A stretch of 64,000 bases of DNA from Halobacteriales archaeon QH_7_66_36 (GTDB taxonomy: Archaea > Halobacteriota > Halobacteria > Halobacteriales > Haloarculaceae): contig PXQV01000012.1 in NCBI GenBank assembly GCA_003021175.1, positions 55,671 through 119,670 on the forward strand, in the 5' to 3' direction. Positions 16,525 to 25,031 of the stretch are shown piece by piece; positions within the stretch are counted from its first letter, which is position 1; each line of letters begins with the position of its first letter. Below the pieces are notes generated by a model. It saw only the letters and a list, made by a program, of their open reading frames with translations, did not search any database and was not told the origin of the DNA. The translations under genes and the position numbers were made by a program.

Positions 16525-18239
16525 CCGGGTCCTCCACATCGGCGGCCCCCTCGACGGCCTCGACGAGCGAGACGTTGAACACGAGCGTCGCCGCGACGCC
16601 GCCGACCACGGTGACGGCGTTCTTGACCGCGTGGTCGACGATGGAGACCGCCAGCGCGACAGCGGCCGTCAGCCCCGGCACCGCCGTGAGCCCGACGACG
16701 ATGAGCGTGAACGCCCCCTCGTAGAGGCCGAGACCGCCCGGCGACAGCGGCACCACCTTCGCGAGGTTGCCGACGCTGACCGCGAAGAAGAGGACGGCGA
16801 CGAGATACGGCGTCAGGCCGAAGCCGAAGGCCGCGAGTACGCCCACGGCCGCCGCCACGTCGATGCCCCACACGAGGAGGCTGGTCGCGCCGACGCGGGC
16901 GAAGGCGTCACGGTCGCCCGCGATGGCCTGTACGTCGGCGACGAACCGGCCGACGATGCCAGAGACGTAGTCGGCGTACGAGTCGTCGCTCACCGCCCGT
17001 ACCGCGCGGGCGACGAGATCCGTGTCCCGGCGCGCGCTGGCGACGATGACGGCCACGCCGCCGAGTGCGACGGCAGCGACCCCCACTGCGACGCGCAGCG
17101 CGGTCCGGGCGGCAGTTCCCGGCTGGACCGTCTCGCCGCCGACGGCGATGGTGCCGATGTCGGCGGCGATGGCCGCCGCGAGACCGTCGGTGCTACCGGT
17201 CGCGAACAGGCCGACGAGGACGCTCCCCGCGAGGACGGTGATGGCGAGCAGGTCGAACACCCGCTCGATTGCCAGCGAGGCGAAGCCGCTGGGGTACGGC
17301 ACCGAGCGTCGTGCCTTGACGACGTACGCGCGGATGGCGTCGCCGGCCCGCGCGGGGAAGACGAGGTTCCCCGTCTGCGAGATGAACACCGCGCCCGTGA
17401 GGAATCCGACCTCCCCCTCGTAGCCGAGTTCGGCGAGGATGTCGCGGTAGCGCGCGCCGCGGAGCGGCCACGAGAGCGCGTACACGAGCGCCGTCGCCGC
17501 GACGACTCGCCGGTCGGCACCCGCGATGGCATCCAGCACTGAGGCGGGGTCGAGATACACCGTCATCAGCGCGAGCGCGACGACGGCGAGCAGTGCGCCG
17601 GTCGCGAGCCCGACGCGACGGGTGGCGCGCGGCTGGACGGAGAACTCCCACCAGACGCGGAGTATCTGACTCCCCATCCCGAGCACGTCGCGCACGAGGT
17701 CGACCGTCGTGTCGCCTTTCGGCGTCCACTGGACGGGAAACTCCTTCACCCGGTAGCCCGCGCGCTGGGCGCGCACGAGCACGCAGGAGCAGTCGCACCA
17801 GTCCGTTGTAGCCCGTCGAGGCGACGCCGCGTTCCGGTTCGCGCGCCTGCTTCTTGCCGGGCATCCGACGCGATCCGGTCGCCACGTCGTACCCCTCGGT
17901 TCGGACGGACTCGACGAGCTCTTCGAGGTGTGACATGTCCGTCGCGAGATCCGTGTCGAAGTAGACGAGCGTGTCGCCGTCGCTCGCCCGGAAGGCGCGT
18001 TCGAGCGCGCCGCCGCGACCCAGTCGGTCGTCGCTGTGGAAGTGTCGCACCCGGTCGTCCTCGGCGGTGAGTCGGTCGGCGATCTCGGGGGTGCGGTCCG
18101 AACAGCCGTCCTCGGCCACGATGATCTCGAACGAGTCACAGAAGGAGGCGAGGGTGTCGAGCGTCGTCTCGACGGTGTGTTCGATGGTGTCCTCCTCGTC
18201 GTACGCCGGGAGGACGACGCTCACCTCGACCTCGGTCAT
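16508..18239 (-). pseudogene. aglD: AglD-like glycosyltransferase/flippase-domain protein, frameshifted
   Basis: AglD of Haloferax acts late in N-glycosylation, charging dolichol phosphate with a hexose. Here the GT2 domain (residues 1 to about 145: EVSVVLPAYDEEDTIEHT, VAEDGCSDRT, FDTDLATD, ATGSRRMPGKK, GYNGLVRLLLR) is in one frame. The rest (VLVRAQRAGYRVKEFPVQWTPKGD, then about eight membrane helices of the UPF0104/LPG-synthase type) is in another. The break lies at 17774-17792. About 30 residues normally found between (an HQCGFKAF ... WFWDTE stretch) are missing, so this is a deletion, not a single-base slip. As read, no full enzyme is made. Confidence 0.88.
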
Positions 18240-18415
18240 TGCCTCTGGTTGTAAACGTCCGGGTATGAACTTTCTGGGACGCACTGTGAGACCAGCGACG
18301 ACCCGACAACAGGATGGATAGCGACACGTATCGGTCCACTCTACACCACTTGATGGTAACGAGTGGTTTTGCACACCAAGGATTATCCGTTCGGAGCGTC
18401 TTGTCAATAGTAGAG

Positions 18416-19081
18416 ATGACAGAGAACACGTCCACCACTCCGATTGAGACCGCATTCGAACTCCAGCGCAACGCCATCGAACAGAGCCAGCAGGCGCTCG
18501 AACGCAGCGTCGAAGTCCAGCGGGAGGTCGGCGAGGCGATGCTCGAAACGGCACAGCCGGAGGAACTCGACCGACTGCCCGGCGTCGACTTCGTGCAAAC
18601 GACCATCCACGGCCAGCTCGACGCGCTCGAAGCCGCCGCGCCCGCCGACGCTGCCCCCGTCGACGAGATGCGTGAGACCATCGACGAGCAGTTCCAACGG
18701 CTTGAAAGCCAGCAGGAGGAGACGCTCACCGCCGCCGAGGAGGCGTTCGAGGGCACCGCGGAAGGGTACGAGCAGTTCGCGACGGAGTATCTCGCGGCCG
18801 TCAACGAACAGCTCGGTGCGCTGCTCGAAGCCCACGAACAAATCGAGGGCCGGACCCTCGAAGCGTTCGAACAGGCCGAGAGCCAGTTCGACGACGTGCG
18901 CGCCCGGTACGAGGAGGGCAGCGAGGAACTGCAGGACCACCTCGAAGCGCAGGGCGAGGAGCTGCAGGCGCAGTTCGAACAGCTCGAATCGCAGTTCGAG
19001 GCGCAGTTCGAGCAGTTCCAGTCACAGATCGAGGAGATGCAGAGCCACGTCGAGTCGCTCCAGTCCGAGTCCGACGACTGA
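18416..19081 (+). CDS. Coiled-coil, phasin-like protein
   Basis: A 221-aa hydrophilic helical protein. The N-terminus (TPIETAFELQRNAIEQSQQALERSVEVQREV) resembles haloarchaeal phasin-like proteins that coat polyester granules. The C-terminal half (about 130-215) is a long Glu/Gln coiled coil with repeated QFEQ/LESQFEAQFEQF units. No enzyme motif, signal peptide or membrane segment. No PHA synthase gene is in the window, so the granule role is only a guess; a structural or scaffolding role is the alternative. Confidence 0.6.
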   Translation: MTENTSTTPIETAFELQRNAIEQSQQALERSVEVQREVGEAMLETAQPEELDRLPGVDFVQTTIHGQLDALEAAAPADAAPVDEMRETIDEQFQRLESQQEETLTAAEEAFEGTAEGYEQFATEYLAAVNEQLGALLEAHEQIEGRTLEAFEQAESQFDDVRARYEEGSEELQDHLEAQGEELQAQFEQLESQFEAQFEQFQSQIEEMQSHVESLQSESDD

Positions 19082-19088
19082 CCGCGGA

Positions 19089-19100
19089 TTTCTCCTTTTT
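19089..19100 (+). terminator. T-rich terminator after the coiled-coil gene
   Basis: TTTCTCCTTTTT begins 8 nt past the stop codon. It is hairpin-free and T-rich, consistent with archaeal termination. Confidence 0.4.
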
Positions 19101-19160
19101 CAGCCGTCCGGAGCGGTGTCGCCGGCACAACGACCTTTGGCCGTGGGCACCGTCTCCTGT

Positions 19161-19289
19161 ATGCGCGGGGTCACGCACACGGCGACCGGCCCGGTCAGGC
19201 TCGGTGCGGACGACACCAACGGCAAGTACGGCGACATCGCAATCTGCGTGTGCGACTCGTCAACGACGAGGGAAGCCAGCACACGGTAG
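19161..19289 (+). pseudogene. Remnant of a CDGSH iron-sulfur protein gene
   Basis: The 42-codon frame starts MRGVTHTATGPVRL and continues KYGDIAICVC-DSSTTRE. Haloarchaeal CDGSH proteins start in this way and continue with C-x-C-x2-S/T-x3-P-x-C-D-G-x-H. Here the C-x-C pair is followed at once by D-S-S-T-T-R-E, so the middle of the cluster-binding motif (third Cys region and His) is gone and the frame stops soon after. It looks like a small internal deletion plus loss of the 3' part. It could not bind a 2Fe-2S cluster as read. Confidence 0.6.
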
Positions 19290-19316
19290 GCTGAGCCTCC
19301 GTGTGGAACGACGAGT

Positions 19317-19730
19317 CTACGTCGCTACTCTCCGAACAGCCGCTCCGATTCCGAACCCGAGCGTTCCGAGGATGGCGGCCCCGATGCACCCACCGACGAT
19401 TGCGAACCCGAGTAACTCCAGCACTCCCGGTCCCGACCCGGTGAGACCGATACCGCCGTAGTTCAGGATGACACCGGCTACGGCCCCGAACGCGAGTAGC
19501 CAGCTCACCACCAGTCCCCCGTTGGAGTACGCCTGTCCGGTGATGAGAGCGACGAGGAGGACCGCGTAGCCTTCCCACCAGAGCACGAGATGGACCGACG
19601 GATAATTGACGAGCTTCACCGCCGCGAAGTAGACGAGAGACGCCGAGAAGAGCACGACCACACCGAGACCCCACCGCTTAGTCCCTCGCTCGTTTCTCCC
19701 GAAGAGAGTGTCCGTATCGGCGGTAACCAT
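19317..19730 (-). CDS. Small multi-pass membrane protein
   Basis: A 137-aa protein with four hydrophobic helices (about 18-36, 43-60, 71-90, 100-125), Gly-rich helix packing (GFAIVGGCIGAAILGTLGFG) and a short basic C-terminus (RRVAT). I recognise no family. The ATG at 19730 is chosen because a TATA box sits 21-30 nt upstream; the longer in-frame ORF upstream has no support. Confidence 0.6.
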   Translation of the reverse strand: MVTADTDTLFGRNERGTKRWGLGVVVLFSASLVYFAAVKLVNYPSVHLVLWWEGYAVLLVALITGQAYSNGGLVVSWLLAFGAVAGVILNYGGIGLTGSGPGVLELLGFAIVGGCIGAAILGTLGFGIGAAVRRVAT

Positions 19731-19750
19731 GCGGTAGCGTAGTCTCCTCT

Positions 19751-19760
19751 GAATAAAAGC
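19751..19760 (-). promoter_or_regulatory. TATA box of the 19.3-kb membrane protein gene
   Basis: GCTTTTATTC on the minus strand, 21-30 nt before the start codon at 19730, fits a leaderless transcript. Confidence 0.5.
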
Positions 19761-19895
19761 GTGGCTGCGGTACCGATGACCCCGATGTAGCGTTTGTGAC
19801 ACTCGTACGACGGTCTCCAAACGAGTTGTTTCCACGGGTGATTCGATGGCTCAGCCGTTCGAAGGAATCTGCATCGTCACACGGGAGGCCGGGAG

Positions 19896-20156
19896 TCACT
19901 CAGCGACGTTCGCTGAAACCGATTGTCGAACGGCGAGCCCCGAGACGAGCAAGAGGATCAGTCCTGCGACCGTGTACTCAATTCGCAACGAGAGTGCAGT
20001 AGCTGGCGAGACTGGGTGAGATTGTGCGTAGACGAACTCCAGTGCCGTTCCGATCCCGATGAAAAACAGGAGCAACCCACCAAGGCCGAGTAGAGAACCG
20101 ACGCCGAACAGTATCATCTGTCGCCGAGTCGTTGTTGACGTTTGGTTGTGATTCAT
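19896..20156 (-). CDS. Small two-helix membrane protein
   Basis: An 86-aa protein with a Thr/Arg-rich N-terminus and two long hydrophobic segments (about 14-43 and 58-76). No family is recognised. The surrounding 19.3-20.3 kb is richer in A and T than its neighbours and holds only small membrane proteins, so it may be an accessory patch. Confidence 0.5.
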   Translation of the reverse strand: MNHNQTSTTTRRQMILFGVGSLLGLGGLLLFFIGIGTALEFVYAQSHPVSPATALSLRIEYTVAGLILLLVSGLAVRQSVSANVAE

Positions 20157-20320
20157 CGGGGGGTTCGTTCGCCACTATCCGGAGGAACTGACAAAACGGT
20201 ACGGATGAGTGAACTACCACGACACACCGGGTTTAGGACTACCCAGCCCTTTCTTGCCGGGGCTGGTAGGTTCTGCTTCCGCGTCGGAGTCAGCTCCCGC
20301 GCCGCGAGGTCGCCGGTCGG

Positions 20321-22042
20321 CTACGGTTGGACGGACGGGCCGACGGTAAAGAAGTCACCGAGCTGTGTTCCGGCGGCGTCCACGGCATCGAGGCTCTCGT
20401 GCGGGCGGTCGACGACGATGTCGCCGGCGCGTCTCTGTCCGATACCCGGCACCGCGGTCAGTTCGTCCAGCGACGCGCTGTTGAGATTGAGCGGATGTGG
20501 CACGGCGGCGACGGAGCGGTAGCCGTGGCCGGTGACCGCCACGTCGGTCGTCCGGCCGAGTTCCCGCTCGCCTGGGACGGCGACGAGGAGCGCGTAGGTG
20601 CCGGGTTGACGGCCGAAGGTTCGGCCGTCCTGATGGTACTCGAGGTGGACGTTCGGGAGACGGGTGCCGACCGGCGCGACCCGGCGCAACATCGGCTCGT
20701 CTATCTCCTCGCGCACCTCCCGCTTGTAGGATTTGAAGTTGCGCTTGTGCTCCTTGGCGATGTCCGCGCCCGTCTCGGCCATCTCCGTCCCTTCGAAGGC
20801 CATCACCTGTCGGATGTTGATGCGCCGGAGCATGAGTCCCTCGTCGAGCACGCGCCGGAGGAACCGCTTGTTGTGCTCGTACGTCGCCGGGCGCTCGCCC
20901 ATCAGCCCGTGGACGAGGTTGATGCCCGGAAGCAGCTTGGGGAGGCGATTGGGCGCGTCCGCACCGTAGGAGGGCGCATCGGCCGGGGCCTCGCCGGGTC
21001 GCCAGCCGCCGGCCTCGTTGACGACGCGGACGGCCTCCAGACACTCCTCGACGGTGACGAGCAGGTTGTTCTCCTCCCGGACCACGGGGTCGGCCGATTC
21101 GAGGCCGAACGCCGCAGTGTCGCCCGGCGTGTTGTGTTCGGCGATGATCCGTATCGCCGCCCGCGACCGCTCGGGGTAGTCGACGACGGTGACGGGGTTC
21201 ATATTGTCGAGATGGAGCGTGCCGAGGTCGGGGGCCACGTCGCGGATCCCGCCGTACAGCTCTCGGAGGGCGTCCGGGTTCGGTGCCTCGCCGTCGCCGC
21301 CGTACGCGAGGATGTCCGCCTGTCGCCCGAGTCGGAGGTGGCGCACGCCGCGGTCGTATAGGCTCTGCACCTCGTCGACGACGGCCTCCGGCGAGCGGAA
21401 CCCCGGGTCACCGTACATCGGCTCCGTGCAGAACGAACACCGGTAGGCACAGCCCCGCGAGGTCTCCATCTCGCAGATGAGATAGTCGGGGTGGTTCGGG
21501 TGTTGCTCGACGACGAACGCGCCCTTCGCGGCCCAGCGGGCGATTTCCTCGTTCGAGCGGTAGCGGTCCTCGAAGCCTTCGAGACCACCGTGTGCGAGGT
21601 CGTACGCCGCTGCCTCAACGTCCGCGAGCGCGAGGAAGTCGAAGTCGAGGTCGTCGCGCTCGGTGTCCTGTGCGCCGGCGTTCTCCTCGCCGACGCCGAA
21701 GCGGACCGGCCCGCCCATCACGCTCGTCCCGTCGGCGGTCCACGCGAGTTCGCGCACCTCGTCGGGTTCGGCGGGCGTACCGCCGACGTAGCTGCCGGGG
21801 ACGGTCATGCCGCCGACGTAGACGAACAGGTCGGCCGTCTCCACGTCCTGCCACTTGCGGCGGTCCTCGCGGAGTTCGTCGATGGTGTGGTAGGTGATCC
21901 CCTCGGGAGGGACGCCGGCGTCGACGAGCGCGCCCGCCGTGTAGCGGGGATACGTCGAGATGTACGGCGGGACGCCGAAGTGGGCCGGCTCGTCGACGTA
22001 GCCGTCCACGAGCGTCACGGAGAGGTCGGCCGGATCGTCCAT
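20321..22042 (-). CDS. Radical SAM protein with C-terminal helix-hairpin-helix (COG1031 type)
   Basis: A 573-aa protein. The N-terminal domain (1-190) resembles a B12-binding-like fold. The radical SAM cluster motif CAYRCSFC follows ETSRG near residue 200; then come the TIM-barrel core, with GINLVHGL and INIRQVMAFEGTEM, and a C-terminal HhH domain (LNLNSASLDELTAVPGIGQRRAGDIV, about 520-545) of the DNA/RNA-binding kind. The archaeal family has no settled function; nucleic-acid modification is likely. TTG/GTG alternatives are not needed; the ATG at 22042 is good. Confidence 0.85.
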   Translation of the reverse strand: MDDPADLSVTLVDGYVDEPAHFGVPPYISTYPRYTAGALVDAGVPPEGITYHTIDELREDRRKWQDVETADLFVYVGGMTVPGSYVGGTPAEPDEVRELAWTADGTSVMGGPVRFGVGEENAGAQDTERDDLDFDFLALADVEAAAYDLAHGGLEGFEDRYRSNEEIARWAAKGAFVVEQHPNHPDYLICEMETSRGCAYRCSFCTEPMYGDPGFRSPEAVVDEVQSLYDRGVRHLRLGRQADILAYGGDGEAPNPDALRELYGGIRDVAPDLGTLHLDNMNPVTVVDYPERSRAAIRIIAEHNTPGDTAAFGLESADPVVREENNLLVTVEECLEAVRVVNEAGGWRPGEAPADAPSYGADAPNRLPKLLPGINLVHGLMGERPATYEHNKRFLRRVLDEGLMLRRINIRQVMAFEGTEMAETGADIAKEHKRNFKSYKREVREEIDEPMLRRVAPVGTRLPNVHLEYHQDGRTFGRQPGTYALLVAVPGERELGRTTDVAVTGHGYRSVAAVPHPLNLNSASLDELTAVPGIGQRRAGDIVVDRPHESLDAVDAAGTQLGDFFTVGPSVQP

Positions 22043-22094
22043 TGACCGAAGGGAACGGACGGAGAAGTAAAACGCCGCCGGTCCACGGCCTTAG

Positions 22095-22973
22095 TTGTTG
22101 GAAGGTTCCTCTACCGGTACGGCGCAGGGCGACCTCCAAGCCAGCACGCGTGTCGGTCGCGTCGCGCTCGGGGTCGCCGACCTCGGCCGCATGACCGACT
22201 TCTACGTCGACACGGTCGGCCTCGCTGTCCACGAGCGCACCGACGACCGAGCGTGTCTCGGCCCGAATGGGGGCGACCCGATACTCGAACTCCACGCGAG
22301 CGACGCGCCGGCCCGTGCGTCCGACGTGGCGGGGCTGTTCCACACGGCGTTTCGCGTGCCGGACCGTGCGGCGCTCGGTGCAGCGCTCGACCGGATCGAA
22401 GCCCAGTGGCAACTGGGCGGCGCATCGGATCACGCCGTCAGCGAGGCGCTGTATCTACAGGACCCCGAGGGAAACGGCATCAAACTCTACCGCGACACGC
22501 CGCGAAACGTGTGGCCGACGACGGCGGACGGCAGTGTCAACATCAAGTCGTATCCGCTGGATCTCGACAGCATCCGGGCGGCCAGCGACGGAGCGGCGAG
22601 CGTCCCCGCGGAGACGGACGTTGGCCACGTCCACCTCGAAGTCACCTCGATTCCCGCGGCCCGCGAGTTCTACGTCGACGCGCTCGGCTTTCGACTCTGC
22701 GACACGCAGACGCAGGGGACCGACACGCAGGCGCTGTTCGTCGCCGCGGACGGCTACCACCACCACCTCGCCCTGAACACGTGGCGCGAGCGAACCGCTC
22801 CGGCGGGAGGACGCGGCCTCACGCGGTTCGAACTGCTCGTGCCCGACGCGGCCGCGCTGGACGGCCTCCGGACGCGACTCGACGTGGCCGGCGTCGGCTT
22901 CGACGCCGACGGGTCGGAACTGACGGTGCGCGATCCGGACGGCATCGAACTCCGTGTTCGGACTCAGACGTAG
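22095..22973 (+). CDS. Two-module VOC (glyoxalase/extradiol dioxygenase-like) protein
   Basis: A 292-aa protein with two VOC halves, RVGRVALGVADLGRMTDFYVDTVGL (about 19-43) and VGHVHLEVTSIPAAREFYVDALGF (about 177-200), each followed by a DPEGN/DPDGIEL block with the metal-ligand Glu. It resembles CatE-type catechol 2,3-dioxygenases in layout; substrate unknown. No ATG or GTG precedes the domain, so a TTG at 22095 or 22098 must be used, or the true start codon has been lost. Its 3' end overlaps the DUF429 gene by 10 bp (convergent). Confidence 0.75.
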   Translation: MLEGSSTGTAQGDLQASTRVGRVALGVADLGRMTDFYVDTVGLAVHERTDDRACLGPNGGDPILELHASDAPARASDVAGLFHTAFRVPDRAALGAALDRIEAQWQLGGASDHAVSEALYLQDPEGNGIKLYRDTPRNVWPTTADGSVNIKSYPLDLDSIRAASDGAASVPAETDVGHVHLEVTSIPAAREFYVDALGFRLCDTQTQGTDTQALFVAADGYHHHLALNTWRERTAPAGGRGLTRFELLVPDAAALDGLRTRLDVAGVGFDADGSELTVRDPDGIELRVRTQT

Positions 22974-23770
22974 ATGTACCCTTCAAGCGGGTCGTAGCGG
23001 TCCGGATTCGTGTCGAACGCTCGCGCGACGGCGCGCGCGACGGCGACCGTACCGACCACGGCGTCCAGCGCGTTGCCGCCACCCTCCTCGACGAGGGTCG
23101 TCGCGGTCGCGTCGTCGAGTTCGACGCCCCACTCGCGGAGGCCATCGACGATGGTCGCGCGGCGCGCTCGCTCCCCCTCGTGGGTGCCGCCCTTGTACTT
23201 CTCGTCGGGGAGACCGAGCGCTCGGAGCGTACTGGCGGGATATATCTCACACAGCGGGTCGTCGTCGGGAGCCATCGGTGCGACGGCCACGCCTCGCTCG
23301 CGGACGAGCGGCGCGAGCACGTCCCGGATGCCGTGGAGCGTCTGGTAGCGCGTAATGAACGAGTAGGGCGACGACGCGCCGGTCGGCCGGTCGGTGACCC
23401 GCTTCAACTCGACGCCGTCGGCTGCGCCCTCGCGGGCCCGCTCCTTCAGTGCCGTCTGCATCTCGCGGGCGTCCCTGCCGGCGAACGCGTCGGCGAACCA
23501 GTCGAGGAACGCGCGCCAGTCGTCCACGGCCGGGAGGAGCGGCCGGGGCAGTCCGAACGACACGTCGAGCCCGACCGGGCCGTCCGCGTCGGCCAGCCAG
23601 TCGCGCAGCGACGCGAGGACGACGCTCCGGTCGCGACCGCTCGCGTCGAACGCCGTCGCCGCGGAGCGACACGCCTCGACGCGGAGGCCATCTGCCGTCG
23701 GCGTGGCGCTCGCCAGCCAGATGTCGTCGGCCGGCTTCGCCGCGCCGCTGAAGTCGACGCCATGATACAC
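22964..23770 (-). CDS. DUF429 family protein
   Basis: A 268-aa protein with an RNase H-like fold: HGVDFSGAAKPADD at the N-terminus, VGLDVSFGLPRPLLP with the second acidic residue, CEIYPASTLRALGLP, and NALDAVVGTVAVARA with the last Asp. The acidic residues match a nuclease or ATPase-like site but no function is known. The start is a GTG at 23770 (MYHGVDFSG). The ORF upstream of it reads through a repeat and is not coding. Confidence 0.78.
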   Translation of the reverse strand: MYHGVDFSGAAKPADDIWLASATPTADGLRVEACRSAATAFDASGRDRSVVLASLRDWLADADGPVGLDVSFGLPRPLLPAVDDWRAFLDWFADAFAGRDAREMQTALKERAREGAADGVELKRVTDRPTGASSPYSFITRYQTLHGIRDVLAPLVRERGVAVAPMAPDDDPLCEIYPASTLRALGLPDEKYKGGTHEGERARRATIVDGLREWGVELDDATATTLVEEGGGNALDAVVGTVAVARAVARAFDTNPDRYDPLEGYIYV

Positions 23771-23813
23771 GGGTCGGCGTACGAGGGGGCCGGACAAGCC
23801 GGTTGCGACGGTA

Positions 23814-23934
23814 GTGTTCAGCCAAGGGTGAGTTCGGCGATTAGTCGGTGGATAAGGTGTCGAAAGCGCCCGGCCCCTTTCAGTCCCTCCCGGCACGGTT
23901 TCTCGGCTGAGCGACGACCTGCGTACCTGAACAC
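23814..23934 (+). repeat. TIR-repeat family copy 3 (short form)
   Basis: A compact 121-bp copy with perfect termini, GTGTTCAG at 23814-23821 and CTGAACAC at 23927-23934. The inverted repeat extends outwards as ACGGTA/CCGCCGT with two mismatches. The core GGCCCCTTTCAGTCCC is intact and the variable centre is absent. It lies between the divergent DUF429 and DUF5789 genes, where it may affect both promoters. No target-site duplication is evident. Confidence 0.9.
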
Positions 23935-23978
23935 CGCCGTCCGCAACGGTTAACCTCCGGCCACCGGAACCGACGGGT

Positions 23979-24263
23979 ATGGCTGACGACGAGGAAGAAG
24001 GCACCGAACCGACCGTCGAACTCGGCGACGGACCGGAGGTCGAGGGCGTGCCGCTGGCGCAGGTCACCTCGCGGCTTCACTTCGGCATCGAGAAGAGCGA
24101 GGTAGACCGACGCGAAGGCGATACGACCATCCGGACGCCGGACGGGCCGCGCGACCTCTCGGCGGTACTCGGAGAGACGGACGAGACGTACTTCTCGACC
24201 AGACAGGCGTTCGAGACGGCCGTTCGCGACACCGTCGACACCGGTCCCGTCCCGACCGAGTAG
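23979..24263 (+). CDS. Haloarchaeal DUF5789 family protein
   Basis: A small acidic protein of 94 aa: an acidic N-terminus, then PEVEGVPLAQVTSRLHFGIEKSEV, RTPDGPRDLSAVL and a conserved C-terminal YFSTRQAFETAVRDTVDTGPVP block. The family is widespread in haloarchaea with no known role. The CPBP gene starts seven bases after its stop, so the two are probably one operon. Confidence 0.78.
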   Translation: MADDEEEGTEPTVELGDGPEVEGVPLAQVTSRLHFGIEKSEVDRREGDTTIRTPDGPRDLSAVLGETDETYFSTRQAFETAVRDTVDTGPVPTE

Positions 24264-24270
24264 CCCAGTC

Positions 24271-24987
24271 GTGGACGGGTCCGAGCCGAGTGATCGGGGG
24301 GTGTTCGCCGGGCGCACGGGTCGCGAGCCGCTTCCAGCGCCGCTGTCTGGGTTGTCGTGGCTCCAGCGCGCACTGCTCGCGGGCGCGGCCATCGCCGTCG
24401 CGTGGACGCTCTGGAACTCGAACGGGCTGAACGAGCGCGTCGGGAAGGACCTCCTGTTGTTCGTGGCGCTGCCGGCGGCGCTCGCGGCCGCCCACGGACG
24501 AAGCCTCGGCTGGCGAATCGACCGGACAGCCGTCCGGAACGCAGTCCTGCTCGCCGTCTTCGTGACGCCCTTCTATCTGGTCGGGTCGACGCTCCCGACG
24601 GTGCGGGCGTTCTATCCGATGTGGGGTGGCACGCTGGCGACGTATCCGAGCCACGTGCTCAAGCAGTTCGCCGTCGTCGTCGCCGCGGAGACGTACTATC
24701 GCGGCCTGCTCTGCGTGAGCGTCAAGAAGCTCGGCCGCAAGGCGGCGCTCATCAGCCCGGTCGTCTACGCGTTCCACCACATCTACAAGCCGCCGATAGA
24801 GCTGGTGTTGTCGGGACCGACGGACGTGCTGTTCGGCCTCGTCGACTACGAGTCCGACTCGATCCTCCCGTCCGTCGTCGCACACGGCGGCGGGCTGGCG
24901 CTGCTCGACTGGCTGGTGCTTCACGAGCCCATCTTCCCGCCGGAGCAGGTGCTCGAATGGCTCTCGTGGCTTCCGCTTCCGTTATAG
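24271..24987 (+). CDS. CPBP-family intramembrane protease homologue
   Basis: A 238-aa membrane protein with about six helices. The CPBP signature is present in the form VAAETYYRGLL (canonical EExxxR, here AETxxR) near residue 140, followed by YAFHHIYKP (His motif) and LPSVVAHGGGLALL. One Glu of the usual pair is Ala, so proteolysis is not certain. The GTG start lies 7 bp after the DUF5789 stop. Confidence 0.7.
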   Translation: MDGSEPSDRGVFAGRTGREPLPAPLSGLSWLQRALLAGAAIAVAWTLWNSNGLNERVGKDLLLFVALPAALAAAHGRSLGWRIDRTAVRNAVLLAVFVTPFYLVGSTLPTVRAFYPMWGGTLATYPSHVLKQFAVVVAAETYYRGLLCVSVKKLGRKAALISPVVYAFHHIYKPPIELVLSGPTDVLFGLVDYESDSILPSVVAHGGGLALLDWLVLHEPIFPPEQVLEWLSWLPLPL

Positions 24988-25031
24988 GTGGCTTCCGCCA
25001 CGTTCAATACCGAACCTGCCGACCGTCGGGT

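Noticed and set aside
16508-18239. Two separate genes (GT2 and UPF0104 membrane protein)
   Set aside because: The second part has no start codon in a plausible place, its first residues continue the glycosyltransferase domain, and AglD relatives are fused.
24357-25031. N-terminal extension of 3-dehydroquinate synthase
   Set aside because: The frame upstream of 25032 is out-of-frame reading of the CPBP gene and has no family similarity; the enzyme normally begins at MTRSVWLKADDD.
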